DNA from: CALAZP01 sp041164265
Lineage (GTDB): Bacteria; Bacteroidota; Bacteroidia; Chitinophagales; Saprospiraceae
NCBI GenBank assembly: GCA_041164265.1
Contig: JBEAPR010000047.1
Location: 62,001-126,000 of the forward strand
Direction of reading: 5' to 3'
Length of the DNA stretch: 64,000 nucleotides
Part shown: positions 27,767 to 35,441 of the stretch, one piece after another
Numbering within the stretch: position 1 is the first letter of the stretch
Layout of the letters: each line of letters begins with the position of its first letter
The notes under the pieces: model-generated
What the model saw: only the letters and a program-made list of their open reading frames with translations
Told to the model about the DNA's origin: nothing
Database searches by the model: none
Translations under genes and position numbers: made by a program

Positions 27767-29077
27767 TTATATCCTTTTGATTCTTGCGCCTATTTGATTC
27801 AATCTAGCCTCCATTTGCTCATATCCTCTGTCTATTTGAGAGATATTATGTATGCTGCTCTTTCCCTCAGCGGAAAGGGCGGCTATCAATAGTGAAACTC
27901 CTGCCCTTATATCTGGAGAGGTCATCTCAATACCCCTAAGTGGCGAACGTCCAGCATTTCCAATTACCGTTGCCCTATGAGGATCACACAAAATAATTTG
28001 TGCCCCCATATCAATTAATTTATCTACAAAAAATAAACGACTCTCAAACATCTTTTGATGGAAAAGCACACTTCCTTCGCATTGAGTAGCTACCACCAAT
28101 AAAATACTCATCAAGTCAGGAGTAAACCCAGGCCAAGGGGCATCATAGATGGTCATAATAGCTCCATCTATAAAGGATTGCACCACATATCTTTCCTTTT
28201 CTGGCACAATGATGTTATTACCCACCTGCTCAATATCAATTCCTATTTTCCTGAACACACTAGGAATAATACCCAGGTCTTTTATTTGGGCTTCTGTAAT
28301 GGTAAGGGTGGACCTAGTCATGGCTGCTAACCCAATAAAACTCCCAATTTCAATCATATCCGGCATGATATGGTGCCTAGTACCGCTCAACTTTTCGACT
28401 CCCTCAATAATTAAAAGATTAGATCCTATGCCTTTTATTTTGGCCCCCATATTATTCAACATCTTACACAATTGCTGAATATATGGCTCGCATGCTGCAT
28501 TATATAAATAAGTAGTCCCTTTGGCCAAACAAGCTGCCATTACCATATTGGCAGTTCCAGTAACAGAAATTTCCTCCATCAGAATATTAGTGCCTACCAA
28601 CTTTGAAGTAGTAAGAGTAAAACTTCTACTAGATGGATCATATCTAAAAATAGCTCCTAAGTTTTCCAATCCAAGTAGGTGGGTATCCAATCGCCTTCTC
28701 CCAATTTTATCGCCTCCAGGCATGGGTAATTTTACTTTTCCCAAACGCGCCAATAATGGTCCCAATAACATGACCGACCCTCTTATCTTTTTAGAGGCTT
28801 GAATAAAATCATCAGAATCCAAAAACTGGTCATCAAGGTCATTAGCACGAAAAAGATAATGTCCCTTACCTAATCTTTGAACAGTTACACCTAGTCCTTT
28901 TAGTAAACCTATTAAGTTCTTGATATCTAAAATCTCTGGAACATTGGTAACCTCAACTTCTTCGGAGGTTAATAAGACCGCACACAATATCTGTAAAGCC
29001 TCGTTTTTGGCACCTTGTGGAGCAATGGTACCAGATAATTTATTTCCACCAATTACCTCGAAAGTAGTACCCTCCAT
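27767..29077 (-). CDS. murA: UDP-N-acetylglucosamine 1-carboxyvinyltransferase
   Basis: At 436 residues this is full-length MurA, the first committed enzyme of peptidoglycan synthesis, which transfers enolpyruvyl from PEP to UDP-GlcNAc. Seen motifs are QGAKNEALQILCAVLLT near the N-terminus (Lys24 and Asn25), GPLLARLGKVKLPMPGGDKI, TANMVMAACLAKG and DIRAGVSLLIAALSAEG. The loop residue that is Cys115 in E. coli is Asp123 here, a change known to abolish fosfomycin attack in other bacteria. It lies 6 bp downstream of the DUF4290 gene and is convergent with the nagB fusion, 3 bp apart. Confidence 0.95.
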   Translation of the reverse strand: MEGTTFEVIGGNKLSGTIAPQGAKNEALQILCAVLLTSEEVEVTNVPEILDIKNLIGLLKGLGVTVQRLGKGHYLFRANDLDDQFLDSDDFIQASKKIRGSVMLLGPLLARLGKVKLPMPGGDKIGRRRLDTHLLGLENLGAIFRYDPSSRSFTLTTSKLVGTNILMEEISVTGTANMVMAACLAKGTTYLYNAACEPYIQQLCKMLNNMGAKIKGIGSNLLIIEGVEKLSGTRHHIMPDMIEIGSFIGLAAMTRSTLTITEAQIKDLGIIPSVFRKIGIDIEQVGNNIIVPEKERYVVQSFIDGAIMTIYDAPWPGFTPDLMSILLVVATQCEGSVLFHQKMFESRLFFVDKLIDMGAQIILCDPHRATVIGNAGRSPLRGIEMTSPDIRAGVSLLIAALSAEGKSSIHNISQIDRGYEQMEARLNQIGARIKRI

Positions 29078-29083
29078 ATCGGT

Positions 29084-29776
29084 CTATTTCCTTTTCTTAT
29101 TTCTCATTTTTAACTTGCCTCCCTGGTTAGAATATCCCCCTTGTCTTTTTCGTTTTCTTTGAAATCCTCCAGAATTTCCATTATTATAGTTGGGAATATT
29201 AGCTCCACTATTTAAAGTTTTATCCAGATTTACTCCGTCATCTACCACCAACTTACCCTCTGTCATTACCTTTAAATCATTTTTGACTACATCATCACTT
29301 ACAAAATGCTCCCTGTTCCATGTCTTATAGGCCATTTTCATATATGCCGCAATAATGTTAACAGCCTCAGCTTGCTTTTCTGGATCATTTTCCAAAGCAA
29401 TGGCCTTTTTAATTAAAACTTGAATATTATGGCCATAGTGTCTAAACTTGGTTTCTATTACAGGATAGCTAACTGGTTCTGGTTTTTTTAGATGGTCCTC
29501 CAACGAAGGTATGACTCCTTCCGGCGGAGTAACATCTATATCATAATCAGCAATTCTAAATAGATGCTTCCACAGTTTCTCTTTATAATCCTCCAAATTT
29601 TTACTTTGCGGATTCATCTGAAACATCAGATCAATTATCTGAACCACAACTTGATACCGCTTATTAGGATCTTCAACTGTTTTGGCATATTGAATGAGTT
29701 TTTGAACATTCCGCCCATATTCTGGCATAATCAATTCTTCTCTTGAAGAATTATACTCCATATCTGTTAGAAGCAT
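29084..29776 (-). CDS. DUF4290 domain protein
   Basis: This 230-residue soluble protein contains the DUF4290 core (MEYNSSREELIMPEYGRNVQ, and RHYGHNIQVLIKKAIALEND in the second half). The last 40 residues are basic and glycine/asparagine-rich (FQRKRKRQGG, KMRNKKRK), resembling a nucleic-acid-contacting tail. DUF4290 is found in Bacteroidota, commonly beside murA as here; its function is unknown. Two starts are possible, 29776 or the ATG at 29761 (MEYNSS), and the family opening favours the latter. It is probably co-transcribed with murA. Confidence 0.85.
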   Translation of the reverse strand: MLLTDMEYNSSREELIMPEYGRNVQKLIQYAKTVEDPNKRYQVVVQIIDLMFQMNPQSKNLEDYKEKLWKHLFRIADYDIDVTPPEGVIPSLEDHLKKPEPVSYPVIETKFRHYGHNIQVLIKKAIALENDPEKQAEAVNIIAAYMKMAYKTWNREHFVSDDVVKNDLKVMTEGKLVVDDGVNLDKTLNSGANIPNYNNGNSGGFQRKRKRQGGYSNQGGKLKMRNKKRK

Positions 29777-29809
29777 TTTTTTAGTTTAATATTCTTAAAT
29801 AAAATTCAG

Positions 29810-31159
29810 TTAGAATTGGGTGTAAGCTATTCTCAACTTTATCCCATAATTAGGATGCGAAGCAGAATAAAATATTCCCCTCTCCGCACTTTCCCTTTTG
29901 GGAAAAATTGATAAAATAACTTTTGTATTACCCAAACCATTTGCAACAGATTGCACATGAGCAGTCACATTCATTTTATATGAACCTGGTTTACTCTCAT
30001 CCCCTGGAATAAAAACTCCACCAAAAAATGAGTCTAAGTTGGTAGAGCCAATCTGTATATCCTGAATAGGTAATAAATCCCCATTTTCTTCTGTTGACAA
30101 AACTATTCTTTCAGGATACCTAAATACAGAAGTATCATTATCCATATGATTAGATACAAAAAGTTGTATTTCAGCTTTGTTAATTACAGCATTTTTAAAC
30201 TCATTGGCAAAAGAAAAATCCAATTCAATATCTGTACCCGACATGCCTTCGACAAAAAGCAGCGTATCTAAATTTTGATTGATGGCTTCCCCAATTAAAG
30301 CAGATTCATATTCGTTCTCATATTTTACTGCCTTTACACTGAAATCATTAACTCGAAGTTGATACCTATTGATGATGGTATCCTGTGTACTATAATAAAT
30401 ATAAATGCCCGCTCTACCTGTGGAAAGGTCGAATCCCAGTAATGAAGATCCATTAGATGATTTGGGCCTCACCACTATTCCATTCAAGGATTCTAAAAAT
30501 CTAGCATCCGAATCATACGTTGACGGATCAAACTGCATAATTTGATTTCCAAAGGCCTCTGATAAAGGTATTTTGATATGCGGATAAAAGCTGGTATCTG
30601 CTTCACCAGAAGAATAACTTAATAATGGAAGGCTGTCTGGACTATATTGAATCATTGAAGACCCGATAGGAATCTGGTTATATGCTGGATTTAAATTTGA
30701 ATAATACGTTTGCGTTCTATCCAATTGTTCAACCAATTGAAATACCTCGACTTCAAAAGTAGCCGAAGAATCTCCCACCCAAGGATTAGATGCATGAAAG
30801 GGTAACAGTAAAAAAATTTCTTCTAAAGTACCTTCGGTAAAATCTGGCGTGTAATCCGGTCTAGTTTCCACATAAAGACTGGCGTAATTTTTCCCAAATA
30901 AATTATCCTGATAAGAACCTAGGTAATATATGTTGAGTTGTTCTGAAAGAGAGGGTCCATAAGTACTAACGCTATCTACTTTAATGGTTTTTGCTGGAAT
31001 CTTAATATCATCTACGTACTCGACCGTCGTAGGATTAGATTCTACAATGCCGCCACCCAAGGTCAAAGGATCAGAACAAGAATTTAAAAAAATTAATAAG
31101 GCTGCGAAAACCCCACCCCATTTATTAGGATTTCTTGATAAGATATGATGTAACGACAT
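29810..31159 (-). CDS. DUF4270 family lipoprotein
   Basis: The 449-residue protein has a lipoprotein-like signal (AALLIFLNSC, Cys at about 28) after a polar N-terminal stretch, then a beta-rich body typical of DUF4270, with repeated sorting-domain-like segments (TLEEIFLLLPFHASNPWVGD, NKAEIQLFVSNHMDND) and a C-terminal YGIKLRIAYTQF that resembles a barrel-closing strand. The family occurs in Bacteroidota next to the glycogen-synthase-like gene, as here. It is predicted to be outer-membrane or surface located. Function is unknown. It lies 50 bp downstream of the GT5 gene. Confidence 0.8.
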   Translation of the reverse strand: MSLHHILSRNPNKWGGVFAALLIFLNSCSDPLTLGGGIVESNPTTVEYVDDIKIPAKTIKVDSVSTYGPSLSEQLNIYYLGSYQDNLFGKNYASLYVETRPDYTPDFTEGTLEEIFLLLPFHASNPWVGDSSATFEVEVFQLVEQLDRTQTYYSNLNPAYNQIPIGSSMIQYSPDSLPLLSYSSGEADTSFYPHIKIPLSEAFGNQIMQFDPSTYDSDARFLESLNGIVVRPKSSNGSSLLGFDLSTGRAGIYIYYSTQDTIINRYQLRVNDFSVKAVKYENEYESALIGEAINQNLDTLLFVEGMSGTDIELDFSFANEFKNAVINKAEIQLFVSNHMDNDTSVFRYPERIVLSTEENGDLLPIQDIQIGSTNLDSFFGGVFIPGDESKPGSYKMNVTAHVQSVANGLGNTKVILSIFPKRESAERGIFYSASHPNYGIKLRIAYTQF

Positions 31160-31209
31160 ATTGACTATTCCGAAAAATTTAAAATTAATGCAAATAAAAG
31201 GAAAATTAC

Positions 31210-32028
31210 CTAGTCAGAAACTTCCTCACTTAGTAAGGATTTATAGAAATCCATATACTTAGATAAATCTAACGAGCCTTCGTGTAACAAACGAGGTTTA
31301 TCGGGATAGTCCATTCCCAATCGAGCTAAATCACCAAGTGTTTCACTTCCCTGAATTATAGCGTCTGCAAATGCCCCAGCTCCTTTATGTAAAGCCAAAT
31401 CAGTACCCTGATAATAAACCTCTAATTCTTCTTTCTTCAAATTGTTAATTATGGCCTTTTCATCAAAAGAATCTGATACCTTAGGATCAATACTATCATT
31501 ATAAACAGAATAAACTGTTTTTACTTTTTGAAAAAGCGGTTCGCTTTTATAAGCCGTTTTAAGATACAAAGGAACTAAACTGGTTAGCCAGCCATGACAA
31601 TGGATAATATCTGGAGCCCAACCAAATTTTTTAACCGTTTCCATTACCCCTTTGCAAAAGAAAACCATTCGATCTACATTATCACTAAATGATTTCCCTT
31701 TAGTGTCTTCAAAAATGGCCTTTCTTTTAAAAAAATCCTCATTATCTAAAAAGTAAACCTGCATCCTGGCTTCTGGCAAAGAAGCTACTTTTATGATTAA
31801 CGGATAGTCATCATCATCTACAATAATATTCATTCCTGACAACCTTACTACCTCATGCAACCGATGACGCCTTTCATTAATCAACCCATATCTGGGCATA
31901 AGGATCCTAATTTCCATTCCATTTTCCTGAATATGTTGAGGAAGCTTCCTAGCAATGTCGGATATCTCATTCAGGGCGGTGTAAGGCTGCATTTCCTGAG
32001 TAACGATAAGTACTCTGTTCTTACTCAT
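31210..32028 (-). CDS. Glycogen/starch synthase catalytic-domain-like protein (GT5 N-terminal half)
   Basis: The 272-residue protein aligns to the N-terminal Rossmann half of GT5 glycogen synthase: VLIVTQEMQPYTALNEISDI, IRILMPRYGLI, MVFFCKGVMETVKKFGWAPD, IIHCHGWLTSLVPLYLK. The glycine-rich KxGGLxD ADP-glucose loop is replaced by TALNEISD, and the whole C-terminal GT1 half is missing. The same short form recurs in Bacteroidota beside DUF4270, so this is a conserved variant, not a broken gene. Whether it makes glycogen is doubtful; sugar-nucleotide binding or regulation is possible. Confidence 0.82.
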   Translation of the reverse strand: MSKNRVLIVTQEMQPYTALNEISDIARKLPQHIQENGMEIRILMPRYGLINERRHRLHEVVRLSGMNIIVDDDDYPLIIKVASLPEARMQVYFLDNEDFFKRKAIFEDTKGKSFSDNVDRMVFFCKGVMETVKKFGWAPDIIHCHGWLTSLVPLYLKTAYKSEPLFQKVKTVYSVYNDSIDPKVSDSFDEKAIINNLKKEELEVYYQGTDLALHKGAGAFADAIIQGSETLGDLARLGMDYPDKPRLLHEGSLDLSKYMDFYKSLLSEEVSD

Positions 32029-32082
32029 AAGTTTCTAATCTTTATCAAAAAGAAAAAGTGAATAGCCCTCTACTTTAGACCG

Positions 32083-32090
32083 CAAATATA
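32083..32090 (-). promoter_or_regulatory. Candidate -7 element for the GT5-like gene
   Basis: Read on the minus strand the site is TATATTTG followed by CGG, a form often found upstream of Bacteroidota genes. It lies 55 bp before the start codon. No clear -33 TTTG is seen. A plus-strand TAGTTTTG at 32112-32119 may serve the YbhN-like gene in the same 172-bp divergent gap. Confidence 0.4.
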
Positions 32091-32200
32091 AGAAAAAAGG
32101 CTAAGTTATTTTAGTTTTGCAGGTTCATGACCCAGTAGGTCTATAATTAATGCTTTCTGTTTCCGTTTAGTTTTAACTTTAAGTTTTAAAAACCTCTTTT

Positions 32201-33295
32201 ATGTGGGTATTATTGTCTAGAATACACAATCCCCTATGGATCAGAGTAAAGAACTTGTTGAAGTTTTTTATTTTCCTTGGAACGGGAGTAGGAATTTTGT
32301 ATTTGGTGTACCTCAACCAATCAGAGGCCTATTTGGAAGAATGTTTACAAAAAAACATCCCCGCTGAAGATTGCAGTTTATTGGAAAAGGTATTGGCTGA
32401 TTTTGCATCAGCCAATTATTGGTGGATTTTAATGGTATGGTTGGCTTTCAACCTGAGTAATTGGAGTCGGGCAATGCGTTGGAAATTACTATTAAAACCT
32501 CTTGGTTACACACCTAGAATACTCAATTTATTCATGTCTATAATTATAGGATATTTTGCCAATTTAGGTCTACCACGGATGGGTGAAGTTTTGCGAGCAG
32601 CAACTATTCAACAATATGAAAAAATACCTTTAGAAAACGCTATGGGTACTATTGTCACTGATCGGATAATGGATGTTATTTGTATCCTTCTCATCACTGG
32701 CTTAGCTGTTCTGCTAGAATTTGATACCTTTTTAAATTTTACCAATGATTATGTGGATTTATCTGGCAAATTAAATGCTTCTTTCCTATTGTTGGCTTTG
32801 GGGATCATCGGAATAATTGGATTCATCATATTAAGACAATTTTTAGTGTCGGAAAAATGGAAAAACCATCCACTCGTTATCAAAGTAAAATCCTTTGTCG
32901 TAGGTTTCAAATCAGGAATTTTATCTGTATCAAAATTGGAAAACCCAGGTTGGTTCCTTTTCCATACCTTCAATATATGGCTCATGTATTTTACCATGAC
33001 CTATTTCTGTTTTTTTGCCTTTGCACCTACCGCTCAACTAGCGCCAGTGGTAGGCTTAGTAGTTTTTGTTTTTGGGTCTTGGGGTATTGTCATACCCTCT
33101 CCTGGTGGAATGGGAACCTATCATTTTCTTGCTCAGACAGCCCTAATGATGTATGGAGTTAGTGGAGAAGATGGATTTTCTTGGGCGAATATTGCTTTCT
33201 TCTCTATACAAATAGGTGCTAATGTTTTTCTCGGTTTATTGAGTTTACTTATTTTACCATTTTACAACAGGCAGTATTCCAAATCTATAATTTGA
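32201..33295 (+). CDS. Lysylphosphatidylglycerol synthase transmembrane-region / YbhN-like flippase family
   Basis: This 364-residue protein has about eight membrane helices and matches the LPG_synthase_TM family (PF03706): NLSNWSRAMRWKLLLKPLGY, SIIIGYFANLGLPRMGEVLR, and FVFGSWGIVIPSPGGMGTYH near the C-terminus. There is no soluble MprF-like aminoacyl-transferase domain, so it is a stand-alone YbhN/AglD-type protein, thought to move or shield lipids. It starts a plus-strand run with rfaE2, the Nif3-like gene and the zinc-ribbon gene (4-11 bp spacings). Confidence 0.85.
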   Translation: MWVLLSRIHNPLWIRVKNLLKFFIFLGTGVGILYLVYLNQSEAYLEECLQKNIPAEDCSLLEKVLADFASANYWWILMVWLAFNLSNWSRAMRWKLLLKPLGYTPRILNLFMSIIIGYFANLGLPRMGEVLRAATIQQYEKIPLENAMGTIVTDRIMDVICILLITGLAVLLEFDTFLNFTNDYVDLSGKLNASFLLLALGIIGIIGFIILRQFLVSEKWKNHPLVIKVKSFVVGFKSGILSVSKLENPGWFLFHTFNIWLMYFTMTYFCFFAFAPTAQLAPVVGLVVFVFGSWGIVIPSPGGMGTYHFLAQTALMMYGVSGEDGFSWANIAFFSIQIGANVFLGLLSLLILPFYNRQYSKSII

Positions 33296-33299
33296 ACTT

Positions 33300-33791
33300 G
33301 TGAAACATTTTAATGCCCTAGAATTAAAAATTATGTCACTGGACCAATTGGTTTATACTAGAAACCAATGGGCACTGGAAAACAAAAAAGTAGTTTTCAC
33401 AAACGGGTGTTTTGATATTTTACATTTCGGTCATGTTCACTATTTAGCTGATGCCGCCGAATGTGGTGATAAACTAATCGTTGGACTAAATAGCGATTCT
33501 TCTGTTAAAAAACTAAAAGGTACAAACCGACCAATCAATGACATAATGACTAGAAAAGTAATTTTAGCGGGCTTATCTTTTGTAGATGCGGTTGTCATTT
33601 TTGAAGAAGAAACTCCATTAGAATTAATCCAACAAATAACTCCTGATGTTTTGGTAAAGGGAGGAGATTGGGATCCATCACAAATAGTTGGTTCGGATTG
33701 GGTCCTACAACACAGAGGAACCGTCCATGCACTCCCATTTGTCAAAGGTTATTCAACTACTTCGATTGAAACCAAAATAAAAAACAGTTAA
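33300..33791 (+). CDS. rfaE2: D-glycero-beta-D-manno-heptose 1-phosphate adenylyltransferase
   Basis: The 163-residue stand-alone nucleotidyltransferase carries the HxGH signature in FTNGCFDILHFGHVHYL (His42 and His45), VGLNSDSSVKKLKG, VLVKGGDW and the C-terminal STTSIETKI. It transfers AMP to heptose-1-phosphate in the ADP-heptose pathway for LPS inner core. The kinase half (RfaE1/HldE1) is not fused here, as in most Bacteroidota. The GTG at 33300 gives the best family fit, since residues 10-15 (KIMSLDQL) align with known openings; ATG 33333 is the alternative. Confidence 0.93.
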   Translation: MKHFNALELKIMSLDQLVYTRNQWALENKKVVFTNGCFDILHFGHVHYLADAAECGDKLIVGLNSDSSVKKLKGTNRPINDIMTRKVILAGLSFVDAVVIFEEETPLELIQQITPDVLVKGGDWDPSQIVGSDWVLQHRGTVHALPFVKGYSTTSIETKIKNS

Positions 33792-33802
33792 TATCTTGAC
33801 AG

Positions 33803-34615
33803 ATGAGCACCCATTCGATTAGAGAAATGTGTCTTTATTTAGAAGAAATAGCCCCCTTATCCACTCAGGAATCCTATGATAATTCCGGATTGTTAATTGG
33901 GAAAGAAGATGCTGCCATCACCGGAATCTTAACTTGTCTGGATTGTACAGAAAAAGTCATTCAAGAAGCCTTAGAACTTGGCGTGAATACCATTGTCTGT
34001 CATCATCCTATTATTTTTAACCCCCTCAAACGACTGACTTACCAAAACTATACCGAGCGAATTGTGGCGAAAGCACTTAAAAATAACCTCAATATCTACG
34101 CCATACATACCAATTTAGACCATTATTTAATTGATGGAGTTAACACCAAAATTGCCAAAAAATTAAATCTACAAGAACTAGAAGCACTTGCTCCTCTTCC
34201 AGGTGGTTTTGATTCCAAATCATTTGGTGCTGGAATAATTGGCAATCTTAGAGAGCCCATGAAAACAAATATTTTTCTTGATTTCTTGTACCAAGAAATG
34301 CAGACTCCCTTAATACGCCACACTTCTATAGTGAAAGAATGGATTGGGAGAGTCGCCATTTGCGGAGGCTCTGGTAGCTTTTTGTTTCCTCAGGCACTAA
34401 AAAAGGGAGCTGATATTTTTGTGACTTCTGATTACAAATACCATCAATTTTTCGATGCAGATAATGAGATCATCATAGCGGATATTGGACACTACGAATC
34501 AGAACAATTTACTATAGAATTGTTACATGAAATATTATCGAGGAAATTTAATAATTTTGCAGTTTATTCTACGAAAATAAATACCAACCCAGTTCAATAT
34601 TTTTTTAAAGCATAA
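33803..34615 (+). CDS. Nif3-like dinuclear metal-centre hexameric protein
   Basis: The 270-residue protein matches the NIF3/YbgI family: ESYDNSGLLIGKE near the start, CHHPIIFNPLKRLTY with the metal ligands His67 and His68, IYAIHTNLDHYLIDGVN, and a C-terminal ADIGHYESEQF that closes the metal site. Family members form toroidal hexamers; a GTP cyclohydrolase-like activity is often annotated but not established. At 270 residues it lacks the roughly 100-residue central insertion of longer forms. It sits 11 bp after rfaE2 and 9 bp before the zinc-ribbon gene, an arrangement common in this phylum. Confidence 0.9.
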   Translation: MSTHSIREMCLYLEEIAPLSTQESYDNSGLLIGKEDAAITGILTCLDCTEKVIQEALELGVNTIVCHHPIIFNPLKRLTYQNYTERIVAKALKNNLNIYAIHTNLDHYLIDGVNTKIAKKLNLQELEALAPLPGGFDSKSFGAGIIGNLREPMKTNIFLDFLYQEMQTPLIRHTSIVKEWIGRVAICGGSGSFLFPQALKKGADIFVTSDYKYHQFFDADNEIIIADIGHYESEQFTIELLHEILSRKFNNFAVYSTKINTNPVQYFFKA

Positions 34616-34624
34616 TTAACCATC

Positions 34625-35374
34625 ATGGCGGAAATAACTATCGCAGAAAAACTTAAACAATTATACCAATTACAACAAATTGACTCTCAGATAGATGAAA
34701 TTGCGGTTTTAAAAGGGGAATTACCAGTGGAAGTAACAGATTTAGAAGATGCCATTGCTGGATTAGACACCCGAATTGGTAAGTTACAAGCACATCTTGA
34801 CGATAAAAACGATGAAATACTTGAGCAAAAAAGGCTAATTAATGAATCAGAAGCACTTATTGCCAAATACAAGACTCAATTGGACAATGTAAAGAACAAT
34901 CGGGAATTTGAAGCCCTAACCAAAGAGTTACAAATGCAGGAGTTGGAAATTCAGCTCTCCGAAAAAAAAATCAAGAAGTTTGGCGAAGAAATAGAACAGA
35001 TTAAAAAAAGCCTCGACAATAATAAAGAGATTAAAAAGAAGAATGAGGACAATCTAGTAACCAAAAAAGAAGAGCTCAAAGAAATAATAGCTAAGACGGA
35101 AAAAGACGAAGAAAAGTTAGTTAAAGCTTCTGAAAAAGCCAAGAAAAAAGTTGAAGAAAGACTGTTAAAGGCTTATGACAAAACCAGATCGTCTTATCGC
35201 AACGGTTTAGCAGTTGTTACGGTAGAAAGAAATTCTTGTGGTGGATGTTTCAATAAAATACCGCCACAGCTTCAATTAGAAATTGCGATGAGAAAAAATA
35301 TCATCGTATGCGAACACTGCGGAAGAATACTTGTAGATGAAGATATTCTAAACAAGGAAGAAGCAGTTGGATAA
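34625..35374 (+). CDS. Coiled-coil C4 zinc-ribbon protein
   Basis: The 249-residue protein is a long antiparallel coiled coil (about 10-180, very rich in Lys and Glu) followed by a zinc ribbon: CGGCFNKIPPQLQLEIAMRK and then CEHCGRIL supply four cysteines. This is the CT398/zf-RING_7-type family, encoded next to Nif3-like genes in many bacteria. It may bind nucleic acid or act as a scaffold; in Chlamydia the homologue contacts sigma-54 and secretion proteins. It ends the four-gene unit that starts at 32201. Confidence 0.88.
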   Translation: MAEITIAEKLKQLYQLQQIDSQIDEIAVLKGELPVEVTDLEDAIAGLDTRIGKLQAHLDDKNDEILEQKRLINESEALIAKYKTQLDNVKNNREFEALTKELQMQELEIQLSEKKIKKFGEEIEQIKKSLDNNKEIKKKNEDNLVTKKEELKEIIAKTEKDEEKLVKASEKAKKKVEERLLKAYDKTRSSYRNGLAVVTVERNSCGGCFNKIPPQLQLEIAMRKNIIVCEHCGRILVDEDILNKEEAVG

Positions 35375-35381
35375 CTATTTT

Positions 35382-35405
35382 CACCAGAAAAATGGTGTAT
35401 TTTTG
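35382..35405 (+). promoter_or_regulatory. Short hairpin and -7 element before the pyrophosphatase gene
   Basis: CACCA at 35382-35386 pairs with TGGTG at 35393-35397 and is followed by TATTTTTG (35398-35405), which is both T-rich and a match to TAnnTTTG. The segment could end the upstream unit weakly and also act as the -7 element for the pyrophosphatase gene, whose ATG is 37 bp further on. Confidence 0.4.
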
Positions 35406-35441
35406 CCCGTCAATTAAAAATTTTATAACAAATAACGTACT

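Noticed and set aside
28149..28478. 109-codon plus-strand open frame inside murA
   Set aside because: murA is full length and well conserved here; the frame has no domain or leader.
31210..32028. Glycogen synthase-like gene as a truncated pseudogene
   Set aside because: The frame is intact, the same short form recurs beside DUF4270 in the phylum, and no remnant of the second half follows.
32857..33162. 101-codon plus-strand frame inside the YbhN-like gene
   Set aside because: A different frame of a membrane-protein gene, rich in Cys, Phe and Tyr; no start context or family.
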